Assembly (NCBI RefSeq): GCF_014646335.1
Contig: NZ_BMNG01000015.1
Location: 62,001 to 126,000 of the forward strand
Direction: 5' to 3'
DNA: 64,000 nucleotides
Origin: Streptomyces lasiicapitis
Lineage (GTDB): Bacteria > Actinomycetota > Actinomycetes > Streptomycetales > Streptomycetaceae
Shown here: piece after piece, positions 35,063-43,824 of the stretch
How the letters are laid out: the number at the start of each line of letters is the position of its first letter
Position numbering within the stretch: position 1 is the first letter of the stretch
Translations under genes and position numbers: made by a program
The notes under the pieces: model-generated
Database searches by the model: none
Seen by the model: the letters and a program-made list of their open reading frames with translations, nothing else
What the model was told of the DNA's origin: nothing

Positions 35063-36333
35063 GCGGACAAGCGTACTGGTAGCCGGACCGCGAGCCGCCA
35101 GTGCTCCGGACCATCCGGACCGGCCTCGATCTCGCCGTGCAGGAGCCGCGCGCGCTCAAAGAGGCCGGGCAGGCCGTGCCCGGACGTCGGGAAGGCAGCC
35201 GGGCTCATTCCGCTCCCGGCTCCGGTCCGGTTGACCACCTCGAGCTCCAGCGAGTCCGGCGTGGCCGCCACCTTGACCCGGATCGGACCGCCCGCTCCGT
35301 GCCGCAGCGCGTTCGTCAGCCCCTCCTGCAGGATCCGGTACGCCGCCCGGGAGAGCGTCCCCTGCACCTGCGCGTAGTCGCCCGACAGCTCCGGCTCCAC
35401 CACCGCGCCCGCGTGCCGCAGCCGGTCGAGCAGCTCGGGTAGGTCCGCCAGGGTGCGGGTCGGCGCCGTCCCTGCCTTCTCCTCGCGCAGCATGCCCAGC
35501 ACATAGTCCAGGTCCTCGAGGGCGGCCCGGGTCGACTCCTCGATGCTGCGCAGGGCGGCGCGCGCCGCCACCGGGTCGGCGGAGAGCACCTCGCCCGCCG
35601 CCGCTGCCTGGATCGTGGCGGCCGTCAGGGTGTGCCCGATCGAGTCGTGCAACTCGTGGGCCAGCCGGTTGCGTTCGGCAAGGGCCCGTTCCCGCTCGGC
35701 CGCCAGCGCGAGCCGCTCGGCCGAGGACGGGCCGAGGAGCCTGGGCGCCAGCCACCGCAGGGCGTACGTCACCGCCGGGCACAGAGCCGCCGCGAGCAGC
35801 AGACAGCAGAGCGCCGTCGCCCAGCTCTGCCAGCCGCTCTCCGCCCGCAGCGACCAGCCGTTCACACTCACCCCGGCCTCCGCGCCGGCCCAACCGCCGG
35901 GAAGGAGCAGGCTCGCGACGAACAGCAGGATGCTCAGCTGCGCCCCCGCCCACCCCAGCACCACGTGCGAAAGGAGCCAGAGCGGGGTCCGCAGGCGATC
36001 GGCGCCCGACGCGGTGGAAGAAGCCGCCCCGTCACCGGGCGAGCCCGCTCGCCGACGCTCGCCCTCGGGGTCCGGCAACGGCACCCCCAGCATCCGCCGG
36101 GCGCAAGCGATCAGCACCCGCCGCGTGGTCCGAGCCAGCCCGATCACACCGATCAGTACGGACCAGACCAGCACGGTGAGAGCGAACTGCACTCCCACGG
36201 GTGCGGATGGCAACGCCATCGCCGGCAGTGCGGCGAAAGGCAGCAAGGGAAGGCTCGCCAGCGCGCCGCAATAGGCGAAGAGCGCACCCGAATACGTGGA
36301 GCCGCGCAGCAGCGGCCGGATTCCTCTGAACAT
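35059..36333 (-). CDS. Sensor histidine kinase (system 2)
   Basis: A 424-aa kinase, taking ATG 36333 (FRGIRPLLRGSTYSGALFAY). Four transmembrane helices lie in two pairs separated by an 80-residue cytoplasmic loop rich in Glu/Arg/Ser. H229 in NRLAHELHDSIGHTLTAATI is the HisKA_3 site, with LQEGLTNALRHG as N box and GHGLPGLFERARLL as G box. An in-frame reading extends 110 codons upstream but it contains PFRSAPFRS repeats that are the antisense of a neighbouring gene's repeats and is not believed. Confidence 0.9.
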   Translation of the reverse strand: MFRGIRPLLRGSTYSGALFAYCGALASLPLLPFAALPAMALPSAPVGVQFALTVLVWSVLIGVIGLARTTRRVLIACARRMLGVPLPDPEGERRRAGSPGDGAASSTASGADRLRTPLWLLSHVVLGWAGAQLSILLFVASLLLPGGWAGAEAGVSVNGWSLRAESGWQSWATALCCLLLAAALCPAVTYALRWLAPRLLGPSSAERLALAAERERALAERNRLAHELHDSIGHTLTAATIQAAAAGEVLSADPVAARAALRSIEESTRAALEDLDYVLGMLREEKAGTAPTRTLADLPELLDRLRHAGAVVEPELSGDYAQVQGTLSRAAYRILQEGLTNALRHGAGGPIRVKVAATPDSLELEVVNRTGAGSGMSPAAFPTSGHGLPGLFERARLLHGEIEAGPDGPEHWRLAVRLPVRLSA

Positions 36334-36476
36334 GGCCAGGCAAGTATGACCGGACGGCTGACCGGCGGCCTCCCTCGATCGGGGGAGGGAATTCTCCCGC
36401 CTTCCCGCGATGTGTCCGTGGGCCCTGAAATCCAGAATCGGGGTCTCACCAGTTGACGGGACGAAAGGACGGGCTG

Positions 36477-36938
36477 ATGAACGCCCAGGGAATCGAGACG
36501 CCACGGAACCACCCGGTGTCCGCTCAGGACCAGGCCGTACGGACTCGGACGGCACCGAACGGAATGGCACTGAACGGAATGGCGCCGAACGGAAGGGTGC
36601 CGAACGGAACGGCGCCGGGCCTGACAGCGCCGAGGAACAGCCTGGCCACGGCCGCCATGACACTCGGCATCGTCGGCCTGTGCACCTCGGTCGTCTTCAT
36701 CGGCGGCCCGCTCGCCGTGATCGGCCTGATCCTGGGCATCGCCGCGCTGATGACGGCCAAGCGGACCGGCGTGGGCCGGGGCAAGGCCGTCACCGCCGTG
36801 GTGACGTCGTCCCTCGCGATCGTGGTGTCCGGGCTGGTCGCCGTCGTCATGGCCTGGTACGCGAACAAGACGCAGGAGTGCTACCAGCCCGACAGCTTCC
36901 ACCAGTACACGCAGTGCGTCCGCCAGCACCTGAACTGA
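36477..36938 (+). CDS. DUF4190-like small membrane protein with Asn-Gly repeats
   Basis: A 153-aa protein; the ATG at 36477 follows GAAAGGAC. The first half is a hydrophilic tail containing four pentapeptide repeats (A-P-N-G-M type). The second half has two transmembrane helices (MTLGIVGLCTSVVFIGGPLA; VTAVVTSSLAIVVSGLVAVV) joined by LGIAALMTAKRTGVGRGKAV, as in DUF4190 proteins. It ends with three residues of an extracellular-looking CYQPDSFHQYTQCV segment containing two Cys. Function unknown. It is divergent from sensor kinase 2. Confidence 0.75.
   Translation: MNAQGIETPRNHPVSAQDQAVRTRTAPNGMALNGMAPNGRVPNGTAPGLTAPRNSLATAAMTLGIVGLCTSVVFIGGPLAVIGLILGIAALMTAKRTGVGRGKAVTAVVTSSLAIVVSGLVAVVMAWYANKTQECYQPDSFHQYTQCVRQHLN
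36552..36617 (+). repeat. Four tandem 15-bp units in the DUF4190-like gene
   Basis: Units of consensus GCGCCGAACGGAATG (36552-36611 plus a partial fifth) encode A-P-N-G-M. Copies differ by one to three bases. Period and coding theme resemble the PucR 2 repeat at 12213-12302. Confidence 0.8.
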
Positions 36939-37040
36939 AGCGTCTTCCCGTTCCCTCACCGGTGAACCGGCTGCCCACTCTCCTCGAACTCCTCATTCTT
37001 CTTGACCTCCTCGACCTACTCGACAAGGACGAGCATCACC

Positions 37041-38558
37041 GTGCGAAACAGAAACACCCGTATAGCCACCCTGCTCACCGTCGGCCTCGCGGCGGCTTCC
37101 CTCGCGGCGCTGGCGCCCGAAACACTCTCCGCCCCGTCCAAGGCATCCGACGCCTCGGCCGTCAAGGAGCCCTTGCGGCAGTACACGCAGCAGAAGCTCC
37201 AGTGGAAACGCTGCGACGCGAAGGGCCCCGACACCTTTCAGTGCACGACGCTCAAGGTGCCGCTGGACTACCGCGACCCCGGCGGCAAGACGATCGGCCT
37301 CGCGATGTCCCGGCTGAAGGCGGGCAGCACGAAGGAACGTCGCGGCGTTCTGCTGCTCAACCCGGGCGGCCCCGGCGCACCGGGACTGCGTCTGCCCGTC
37401 GACCCGCTCATGAAGTTCCCCGCGGAAGTGAAGCGGCGCTACGACCTCATCGGCTTCGACCTGCGGGGCATCGGGCGGAGCACCCCCGTCAGCTGCGGTC
37501 TTACCGCGGACGAACAGAGGGACAGCCCGTACAAGCCCGAGACCTTCGCGAAGGACAGGGACCGGGTACGTACGGTCGCCGGGAAGTGCCGGGCCAGGGC
37601 CGGTGACAAGCTGCCGCATGTCACCACCCGCAACGCCGCTCGCGACATGGACGTCATCCGCGCCGTGCTGGGCGAGAAGAGGATCTCCTATCTGGGGGCC
37701 TCCTACGGCACCTACCTCGGCGCGGTCTACATGCAGCTGTTCCCCCAGCGGGCCGACCGGATCGTACTGGACAGTGCGACCGACCCCACGCGGATCTACC
37801 GGGGCATGTTCCAAGACATGGCGAAGGCCGCCGAACAGGCCTTCACCCGCTGGACCGCGTGGACGGCCCGTCGGCACCCGGCCTACGGCCTTGGCGACAC
37901 CCCTGCCAAGGTCCGCAAGACCTACTGGGATCTGATCGCGCGGGCGAACCGCAAGCCCATCCCTTTCGAGGGGCAGGCCCTCACCGGCGACGACATCCGT
38001 GCCGACAACAGCACGTTCTTCCACGTACGGAAAGCCGCCGAACGCATCGCCGGGCTGAAGGACGCGGCCGAGGGCAGGAACCCGGCTCCGTCCGGCACGC
38101 CCGGTCGGGCCCAGGAGCCCGATGACAACTTCACCTCCATCGCCTGGTCCTTCATGTGCGCCGACACCCGCACCTGGTCGCACGACCCCGAGCGCTACCG
38201 CCGCGAGGCGATCCGCGACAAGGCCCGGTATCCGCTGTACGGCGACTTCGCGGCCGCCATCACACCCTGTGCCTTCTGGGAGCGGGGCAGCGAGCCGCAG
38301 ACCAGGATCGACAACAAGGTCGGTGCGCTGATCACGCAGAACGAGTGGGACTCCCAGACGCCCCTCTTCGCGGGCCGGGCCATGCACCGGGCCCTGCTCG
38401 GCTCCCGGATGCTCACCGTCGCCGGCGGCGAGGGACACGGTGTCCTCTACGCGCCCGACGGCAACCCCTGCGCGGACAAGGCCGCAACGGTCTACCTGAC
38501 CACGGGCAGGCTCCCCGCCAAGGACCTGACCTGTCAGGCCACGACCGGGCAGAAGTAG
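37041..38558 (+). CDS. Secreted TAP-like alpha/beta hydrolase (tripeptidyl aminopeptidase family)
   Basis: A 505-aa secreted peptidase-like hydrolase. It starts at GTG 37041 with AAGGACGAG upstream; the signal peptide is RNRNTRIATLLTVGLAAASLAALA. The oxyanion region is LLLNPGGPGAPG, the nucleophile S221 in YLGASYGTYLG, and the His lies in GEGHGVLY. The C-terminal TAP-like domain includes Cys residues (SFMCADT, TPCAFWE, GNPCADK, LTCQ) likely paired outside. Related Streptomyces enzymes remove tripeptides or amino acids from N-termini. No partner genes are adjacent. Confidence 0.9.
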   Translation: MRNRNTRIATLLTVGLAAASLAALAPETLSAPSKASDASAVKEPLRQYTQQKLQWKRCDAKGPDTFQCTTLKVPLDYRDPGGKTIGLAMSRLKAGSTKERRGVLLLNPGGPGAPGLRLPVDPLMKFPAEVKRRYDLIGFDLRGIGRSTPVSCGLTADEQRDSPYKPETFAKDRDRVRTVAGKCRARAGDKLPHVTTRNAARDMDVIRAVLGEKRISYLGASYGTYLGAVYMQLFPQRADRIVLDSATDPTRIYRGMFQDMAKAAEQAFTRWTAWTARRHPAYGLGDTPAKVRKTYWDLIARANRKPIPFEGQALTGDDIRADNSTFFHVRKAAERIAGLKDAAEGRNPAPSGTPGRAQEPDDNFTSIAWSFMCADTRTWSHDPERYRREAIRDKARYPLYGDFAAAITPCAFWERGSEPQTRIDNKVGALITQNEWDSQTPLFAGRAMHRALLGSRMLTVAGGEGHGVLYAPDGNPCADKAATVYLTTGRLPAKDLTCQATTGQK

Positions 38559-38870
38559 CAAACCCCGCACGTTTCCCGCCCCAACACCTCCTAGCTGCCC
38601 GGGAAAGATGCGCTCCATTGAGCCTCCAGTTACCGGGCCCGTAGAGGGCAGCACCAGATTGTCGCACGGGCCCTCACATGCTTCGACCAGTTTTGGCGTG
38701 ATGTCGCCTATGGCTGTCGATTGAGCTTCCGTTTCCATTACGGGCGAGCTGACCTGGTGGGAGCATCCTCCTACGACCGTAGCGGGGGCTACGCGTCAAC
38801 TAGGCGATCTGGTCGTGATGTTGGCCGACTCTCATCTGCCTGCGTCACACGCACCAGTGCCAAGGGGGGC
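38559..38870. other. 312-nt intergenic region, no gene seen
   Basis: Apart from the hairpin described separately, no gene or familiar motif was found. In-frame upstream extension of the membrane protein to 38721 lacks a ribosome-binding site. GC content looks lower than in the flanks, consistent with promoter or relic DNA. Confidence 0.5.
38635..38673. terminator. Hairpin after the TAP-like gene
   Basis: GGGCCCGT (38635-38642) and ACGGGCCC (38666-38673) form an 8-bp perfect stem with a 23-base loop, 77 nt after the stop. Confidence 0.45.
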
Positions 38871-39659
38871 ATGGTGACAGGTAAGGAATGGTGGCTACCG
38901 GTTGTCGTCTGTGCGGGCGTCACATGGGTAGCACTGCTGGTTCGTTTCTGGGGGGAAGGCCGACTGCTCGCGACATGGACGTCACGGCGCTGTGCCGTGG
39001 TGTTCGTGGCGTGGACGGCATGGCTCGCGGGCATGGCCAGCTTTTGGCTCACGCCGTATGCCTCGCACATCCCACCGGCTCTGGTGGGCGCCGTCGTCGG
39101 CTGGGCTCTGGTCTCCTCGGTCGGCAAGGAGCAGGAAAAGCAGATGCAGACTGCTCCGCTCGTGAAGCTGCTGACCTTGTACGACTCGGTACTACTGGAG
39201 CGACTGGCCGAGCAGTTGAAGTACGACGAGGCCATTTGGTGCGAAGGACTGGCGCAGGGGTTCTGTGAGAGCTTCGAGCTGCAACGCTTCGTGGACGGCG
39301 TCCGCTACCAACTCCTGCTGCGAGTGGACGTACCGGGCAGGCCTGTGCAGCGGCGCGAACGGCTACGGAAAGAGATCAATGCCCGGCACAAGGAGGCCCA
39401 GGACGCTGTCCAGGAATGGGCGGCCCAGGAGCAAGCCATAGAGAAGCAGAGCAGATACACGCACAGCGACACCTTGACCGAGACGCAGCGCAAGTGCCTT
39501 TACGCCCGCGGTGAGGCGGAGCAGCGGTGCTGCATTCTTCTCAGCATTGCCTACAGGAACGGCAAGCGATCAACGGATCGCGGGATCACGGAGCGCAAGT
39601 CCAGGCTGGCGCATGACAGGACGCAGCACGGGATGACATGTGACCGTGCGGGTAGCTGA
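38871..39659 (+). CDS. Membrane protein of unknown function
   Basis: A 262-aa protein; ATG 38871 (GTG 38874 also possible) follows AAGGGGGG. The N-terminal 90 residues contain three transmembrane helices (WLPVVVCAGVTWVALLVRFW; CAVVFVAWTAWLAGMASFWL; ALVGAVVGWALVSS). The remaining 170 residues are cytoplasmic, charged and helical, with a coiled-coil-like EINARHKEAQDAVQEWAAQE segment. No known domain is recognised. The codon choice is less biased to GC than in its neighbours (for example TTG, AAG, GAA are frequent), which suggests recent acquisition. It is convergent with an XRE regulator whose promoter has a perfect palindrome; the two may be a functional unit. Confidence 0.65.
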   Translation: MVTGKEWWLPVVVCAGVTWVALLVRFWGEGRLLATWTSRRCAVVFVAWTAWLAGMASFWLTPYASHIPPALVGAVVGWALVSSVGKEQEKQMQTAPLVKLLTLYDSVLLERLAEQLKYDEAIWCEGLAQGFCESFELQRFVDGVRYQLLLRVDVPGRPVQRRERLRKEINARHKEAQDAVQEWAAQEQAIEKQSRYTHSDTLTETQRKCLYARGEAEQRCCILLSIAYRNGKRSTDRGITERKSRLAHDRTQHGMTCDRAGS

Positions 39660-39698
39660 GGCCTCGCCTCGGGCCGTAGGCGCACCGAACCGGAGTTC

Positions 39699-40088
39699 TC
39701 ACTCCACCGGTGCGTAGGGGCGGACCGGTCCGTCCTCGGTTCTTGCCGGCCCCCGGGCGACCGGCTGCTCGGCCGGGGGTGGCTCACAGAAACTGATCAC
39801 CACGCTCCTGTCCAGAGCCCCGGCTATGTTCGCCAGCGAATGCAGCGTGAGGTTCTCATCACCCGAGAGGATCTGGCTGACTCTGCCGGGCGATACGCCC
39901 ATGCGCTCGGCAAGCTGCGTTCGGGGTATGCCCTTCGCGGCCAGCAGGCCTGCCACCATCACCGATACATCGCGGGCGAGCTGCGCTCCCGTTAAGTCGT
40001 CGGAGCGCCCTCCTGTGAGGCCTGCCAGCCATCCCATCGCTACCCCCAGCGATCTTGGTGCTCGACCGGATTCTCTCCACTGAAGCAT
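39699..40088 (-). CDS. XRE-family regulator
   Basis: A 129-aa protein; ATG 40088 has AAAGGTGGC directly upstream. The Cro/CI-type HTH is IPRTQLAERMGVSPGRVSQI LSGDENLTLHSLANIAGALD, followed by a short VVISFCEPP and a hydrophilic tail. This HTH form is frequent in antitoxin-like and housekeeping XRE proteins. The start lies next to a perfect 18-bp palindrome, suggesting autoregulation. No toxin-like gene is co-directional with it. Confidence 0.82.
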   Translation of the reverse strand: MLQWRESGRAPRSLGVAMGWLAGLTGGRSDDLTGAQLARDVSVMVAGLLAAKGIPRTQLAERMGVSPGRVSQILSGDENLTLHSLANIAGALDRSVVISFCEPPPAEQPVARGPARTEDGPVRPYAPVE

Positions 40089-40093
40089 GCCAC

Positions 40094-40111
40094 CTTTAGG
40101 CACGCCTAAAG
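40094..40111. promoter_or_regulatory. Perfect 18-bp palindrome at the XRE start
   Basis: CTTTAGGC-AC-GCCTAAAG ends six bases before the XRE ATG and covers its ribosome-binding site, so a bound regulator could block transcription or translation initiation. Confidence 0.7.
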
Positions 40112-40322
40112 TCCGCATAAGGCAAAGTCGTGGCTGCCGGCCAAAGAGCAGTCCTCTCCGGGGCGTTGTGAGCAGGAGTGACACGTCTAGCGACTGTTTT
40201 CGGCCAACCCCTTTGGCTGACAGGGGTCTTCGCCAGCGGCACAGTCCAGCCTGCCGACCGAACCCCGAGACGTTGGCTGTGGGGGTGTTCCGTCCCTGAT
40301 GTCCAGCGATGTCCAGCGGTTC

Positions 40323-40913
40323 TCAGCAGGGCGGCCAGTTGCGCAGCGCGGCGTCAGCCGTCGCCTGGAGCTCCGTGCGGCTGACGTCGCTCGCGGCTTG
40401 GACGGCGATGCCGAAGGCCAGGGTGGTGACGTAGCGGGCCAGGAGCGCTGGATCTGCCTGCGGGGGCAGGTCGCCGTCGTCGACGGCTTCCTGGAACCGC
40501 TGCCGTAGGCGGCAGCAGCCGTTGTTCCGCCAGGCGGCGAGGAGGTCACGGACCGCCTGTCCGGAGTCGCCGACGGCCAGGGCGCTCTGGACTCCCATGC
40601 AGCCTTGGGGGCGGGCCGGGCTCGTGGTGGTCCGGATGGTGCCGGCCAGGATCGCGGTGGCGGTGCCCAGCGCGGTCGGTTCTCTCAGGGCGCGGTCCAG
40701 GTACGCGCTCGGGCCTTCGGTGTAGCGCTCCAGGGCTTTGCGGAAGAGCTCCTCCTTGTTGCCGAAGGCCGCGTACATGCTGGTGGTGGAGATGCCCATG
40801 GCTTCCGTGAGGGTGGCCAGGCTGGCGCCCTCGTAGCCGTGCTCCCAGAAGACCAGCATGGCGCGCTCAAGTGCTTCGTCGGTGTGATCGATGCGGAACT
40901 CGAGGGTGCGCAT
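40323..40913 (-). CDS. TetR-family regulator with a junction-altered N-terminus
   Basis: A 196-aa TetR protein (ATG 40913). The HTH is intact: DEALERAMLVFWEHGYEGAS LATLTEAMGISTTSMYAAFG NKEELF. The first eight residues (MRTLEFRI) are encoded by the antisense of a truncated SDR gene that begins at the same place, so the true N-terminus and the original divergent promoter seem to have been lost in a deletion. The ligand-binding half looks complete. Whether the gene is still expressed is doubtful because no promoter region remains between it and the SDR fragment. Confidence 0.78.
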   Translation of the reverse strand: MRTLEFRIDHTDEALERAMLVFWEHGYEGASLATLTEAMGISTTSMYAAFGNKEELFRKALERYTEGPSAYLDRALREPTALGTATAILAGTIRTTTSPARPQGCMGVQSALAVGDSGQAVRDLLAAWRNNGCCRLRQRFQEAVDDGDLPPQADPALLARYVTTLAFGIAVQAASDVSRTELQATADAALRNWPPC

Positions 40914-41564
40914 GTCTTCATCACCGGCCGGCGCAAGACGGAACTCGACGCGGCGGTCGAAACGATCGGCTCGGCGACCGCCGTGATCGGCGACATCGCC
41001 GACCTGGCCGATCTGGACCGGCTCTACGAGGCGGTCCGGGACCGTGGTCAGGGTCTGGACGTCCTGTTCGCCAACGCCTCCGTCGCCGCGTTCTTTCCGT
41101 TGGAGCAGATCACGGAGGAGCACTTCGACACGCTCTTCGGGATCAACGTCCGGGGCACCCTGTTCACCGTCCAGAAGGCGCTGCCTCTGCTCAACGACGG
41201 GGCATCGGTGATCCTGAACGGCTCCACCAACGTGGACGTCGGCGCGGAGGCGTTCGGCGTGTACGCGGCTTCCAAGGCCGCCACGCGGTCCTTCGCCCGG
41301 ACCTGGGCCAATGAACTCAAGGGCCGCGGGATCCGCGTCAACGCCGTCACGCCCGGCCCGACCGACACCCCTGGCCTGTCGGGACTGGCTCCCGATCCGG
41401 AGCAGGCCGTCGGCCTGCGGCAGCACCTGGCGGCGCAAGTCCCGCTGGGCCGACTCGCGCACCCGGAGGAGATCGCCGCCGCCGTGGCCTTCCTCGCCTC
41501 CGGGCAGAGCAGCTTCATCACCGGTTCGAGCTTGTACGTCGACGGCGGCATGAACCACATCTGA
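40895..41564 (+). pseudogene. 5'-truncated short-chain dehydrogenase (SDR)
   Basis: From about 40895 the plus strand reads ELEGAHVFITGRRKTELDAA and continues without a break through the rest of an SDR: NNAG-like ANASVAAF, YAASKAA (catalytic Tyr and Lys) and the C-terminus ITGSSLYVDGGMNHI. The first 30 or so residues, with the start codon and the NAD(P)-binding TGxxxGIG motif, are absent. The sequence to the left is antisense of the TetR gene. Without the dinucleotide-binding loop the product would not be active. Confidence 0.85.
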
Positions 41565-41660
41565 CCTCGACGACGACGACGGCCTGCCGGTCCGAGCTGG
41601 TTCCAGCAGGCGAGCCGGAGGGCCCGAGCTGGCCGACGGGTCGCGCGAAGACCGGTCGCC

Positions 41661-41974
41661 GAGCTCCGCAAGGAGCACCTGCCGCGATCCAAAGTCGTCA
41701 AGGCCTTCACCCATATCCGGACCCCCGCATCACCACGGCGGGCCGAGTGGCGGGCACGCCCCGCCGACTCGCGCTGTCGGCCTCCAGCGACTTCCCCGAA
41801 GCCGTGGAGCTCGTGACGCGCCTGTACGACCAGTTCGGGTTCGACACCGTCGACAACAGCCCGCTCAGCGAGTCATGGCGCAGCGGTCCCGGCCAACCCG
41901 CGTGGAACGCACACGAGCACCAGTCCCGCGACGAACTCATCGCCAACCTCGCCAAGGCGAGACGGACCGCCTGA
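41661..41974 (+). pseudogene. Frameshifted relic of an NADPH-dependent F420 reductase-like protein
   Basis: One frame gives ELRKEHLPRSKVVKAFTHIR (compare V-V-K-A-F-N-x-I of F420-dependent NADP reductases). A second frame from about 41750 gives GTPRRLALSASSDFPEAVEL, then LYDQFGFDTVDNSPLSESWR, matching the C-terminal part (G-F-D-x-V-D-x-G-P-L). The shift and the missing Rossmann N-terminus mark it as a pseudogene. A complete relative lies at 57317-57913. Confidence 0.7.
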
Positions 41975-42035
41975 GCCGAGCCTCACCTGGAGGCGACTTC
42001 CTGACCGGGCAGTCCTGACCGGGCAGTGGGGATGG

Positions 42036-43214
42036 TCAGGTCAGGTCGAGGAAGCTCCACCGGGCGTCCGGCTGGGCGCCGCTCAGCCACTTGCCGCAGT
42101 TCTGGAGCACGACCGGGCTCGACGTGATGTGCTGTGTGCCCGTCCCGAGGTCGCGCAGGAAGCGGTCGATGGGGCCGCGGCGGATCGCCGCCGAGCCGGC
42201 CCAGCGGTGCACGATGCCGCCCACCTCGTACGCGGTCGAGGTCGTGTGGTTCAGGACGAGACGGATCAGAGTGTCCTGCTCCGTGCTCGGCAACTCGCCC
42301 TGGTCCAGGGTCTGTTCGACGTCCTGCCAGACCTCGTTCGCCCAGGCCCGGGCTGCCCGGAGCCTGGCCTCCGCCGTCGCGTACTCGGCGTGGAACTGGG
42401 AGGTGTCGACCGCGGCGCCCCGCGAACCGCTCCGCGCCGCGGCGACCCGCTTCAGCTCGTCCAGGAGCCGCCGGCCGACACCGAGGGCCCAGCCGGTGTG
42501 CTCGATCGCTGACAGGTTGACCAGGCCGAGGCGGTAGAGGGCGCCGCCGTTGACCGGGGTGTCCGTGGTCGCGACGTAGGTGTACTCGTGCGGTACGTAC
42601 ACATCGGTGCAGTGGTAGTCGACGCTGTGTGTCGCGCGCAGCCCGAGCACGTCCCAGTTGCCGTCCATGGTCACCTGCGACTTCGGCATCGCCAGGACTC
42701 GCAGCTCACCGCTGCCCTCGACCTGGATCGCGCTGTGGATGTGGGTGGCGTGCGCCATCCCGGAGGCGAACTGCCACTGGCCGCTGACGCGGTAGCCGCC
42801 CTCCACGGGGACGGCCCGGCCGGGGCGTGTGCCGTGCCCGGAGAGCAGCGCGTACTTCCCGTTCGGTACGTCGGGGAACAGTTCGGCCGCCGCATCCCCG
42901 GCGAGGTACGCGGCGGTGGTCCCGGTCATCATCTGCAGCGCGAACATGGTCCACGCGGCCGAGGCGTCGTGGTAGCTCACCCGCTCCGCCGTCTCGATCA
43001 GCTGCCGCGGCGCGAACTCGTATCCACCGAGGCTCAGCGGGAGCTCGGCCCGCACGATCCCCGTGTCCAGCAGTGCCTGCGCCGTGTCCTCCGGCAGCCT
43101 CCCCAACTCGTCGGCAGCGTCGGCCCGTTCATCGAGCGTCCCCCCGAGCGCGTCGATCCGCTCCAGCATCCCCGCCAGTTCCGCACTGACATGCAGCCGA
43201 CCCTCGTCCCCCAT
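42036..43214 (-). CDS. Acyl-CoA-dehydrogenase-fold flavoprotein (HpaH/DszC-like)
   Basis: A 392-aa protein starting at ATG 43214 with GAGGAGAGG upstream. It has the acyl-CoA dehydrogenase fold: N-terminal helices (ELPLSLGGYEFAPRQLIETA), beta domain (GYRVSGQWQFASGMAHATHI, with FASG in the flavin-contact position) and C-terminal four-helix domain (AYEVGGIVHRWAGSAAIRRG PIDRFLRDLGTGTQH). This form is typical of group D flavin monooxygenases rather than true acyl-CoA dehydrogenases. A flavin reductase would be needed; none is adjacent. Substrate unknown. Confidence 0.82.
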   Translation of the reverse strand: MGDEGRLHVSAELAGMLERIDALGGTLDERADAADELGRLPEDTAQALLDTGIVRAELPLSLGGYEFAPRQLIETAERVSYHDASAAWTMFALQMMTGTTAAYLAGDAAAELFPDVPNGKYALLSGHGTRPGRAVPVEGGYRVSGQWQFASGMAHATHIHSAIQVEGSGELRVLAMPKSQVTMDGNWDVLGLRATHSVDYHCTDVYVPHEYTYVATTDTPVNGGALYRLGLVNLSAIEHTGWALGVGRRLLDELKRVAAARSGSRGAAVDTSQFHAEYATAEARLRAARAWANEVWQDVEQTLDQGELPSTEQDTLIRLVLNHTTSTAYEVGGIVHRWAGSAAIRRGPIDRFLRDLGTGTQHITSSPVVLQNCGKWLSGAQPDARWSFLDLT

Positions 43215-43419
43215 GGAAATCCTCTCCTCGCGGCCTGTCTCCCGATCGTCCCACGCACCCTCCCGAGGCCGGTGCTCCGCAAATGGGTCCTACGGTTTCC
43301 TCCCGGTTCCTTTCGCACCCAAAAGTGCCTTCTTGTGCGTTGCGTAACGGCAATTTACGGTTCCAGGAAGCCAGAAGGAGGAGGCGGGTTCCTGTTCGGC
43401 CCGCCTTACAGGGAACACA

Positions 43420-43824
43420 ATGAGCATTCTCAAGACATACGCCCGCCTCTATGCGGACAGCGTCGAGCAGCCCCTTCCCCTGCTCCAGCAGCTGACCGGT
43501 TCCGAGGAGCCCGACTTTCGTTTCATGGACGGCGAGGTGCAATTGGTGGGCATAGGTGACTTCTTGCTGTTCGCCGGCCCTCCAGAGGAACGCGCGAAGC
43601 ACATGCATGGCTCCGCGACGGTCGTCGTCACCGACCTGGATGATCTGACAGCGACCCTGATTGCCGCCGGAGCAGTGATCACCGAGGCTGCCACGCCGGC
43701 TCCCACAGGCCGCTATCTGTACGCACGTCATGTCGGAGGGCCGGAAGTGGAATACGTGGAATGGAAGCCGGACCTGGTCCAACGCATTATTTCCAAGTGC
43801 CCGCGTGCGCCTGGCGGGCCATAG
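43420..43824 (+). CDS. VOC (glyoxalase/bleomycin-resistance) family protein
   Basis: A 134-aa protein beginning MSILKTYARLYADSVEQPLP with AGGGAA upstream. The two beta-alpha-beta-beta-beta modules of the vicinal-oxygen-chelate fold are recognisable (FMDGEVQLVGIGDFLLFAGP; YARHVGGPEVEYVEWKPDLV). The metal-binding His/Glu pattern is only partly present, so a binding role is as likely as catalysis. Confidence 0.75.
   Translation: MSILKTYARLYADSVEQPLPLLQQLTGSEEPDFRFMDGEVQLVGIGDFLLFAGPPEERAKHMHGSATVVVTDLDDLTATLIAAGAVITEAATPAPTGRYLYARHVGGPEVEYVEWKPDLVQRIISKCPRAPGGP

Noticed and set aside
36334..36663. N-terminal extension of sensor kinase 2 with PFRSAPFRS repeats
   Set aside because: The repeats are the reverse strand of the A-P-N-G-M minisatellite in the DUF4190-like gene; the kinase starts well at 36333.
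40605..40894. Upstream coding part of the SDR on the plus strand
   Set aside because: The frame is open, but it is antisense to the TetR gene and lacks any Rossmann motif.
42001..42030. Tandem CCTGACCGGGCAGT duplication
   Set aside because: Only two copies, between a relic and a stop codon; no regulatory context.
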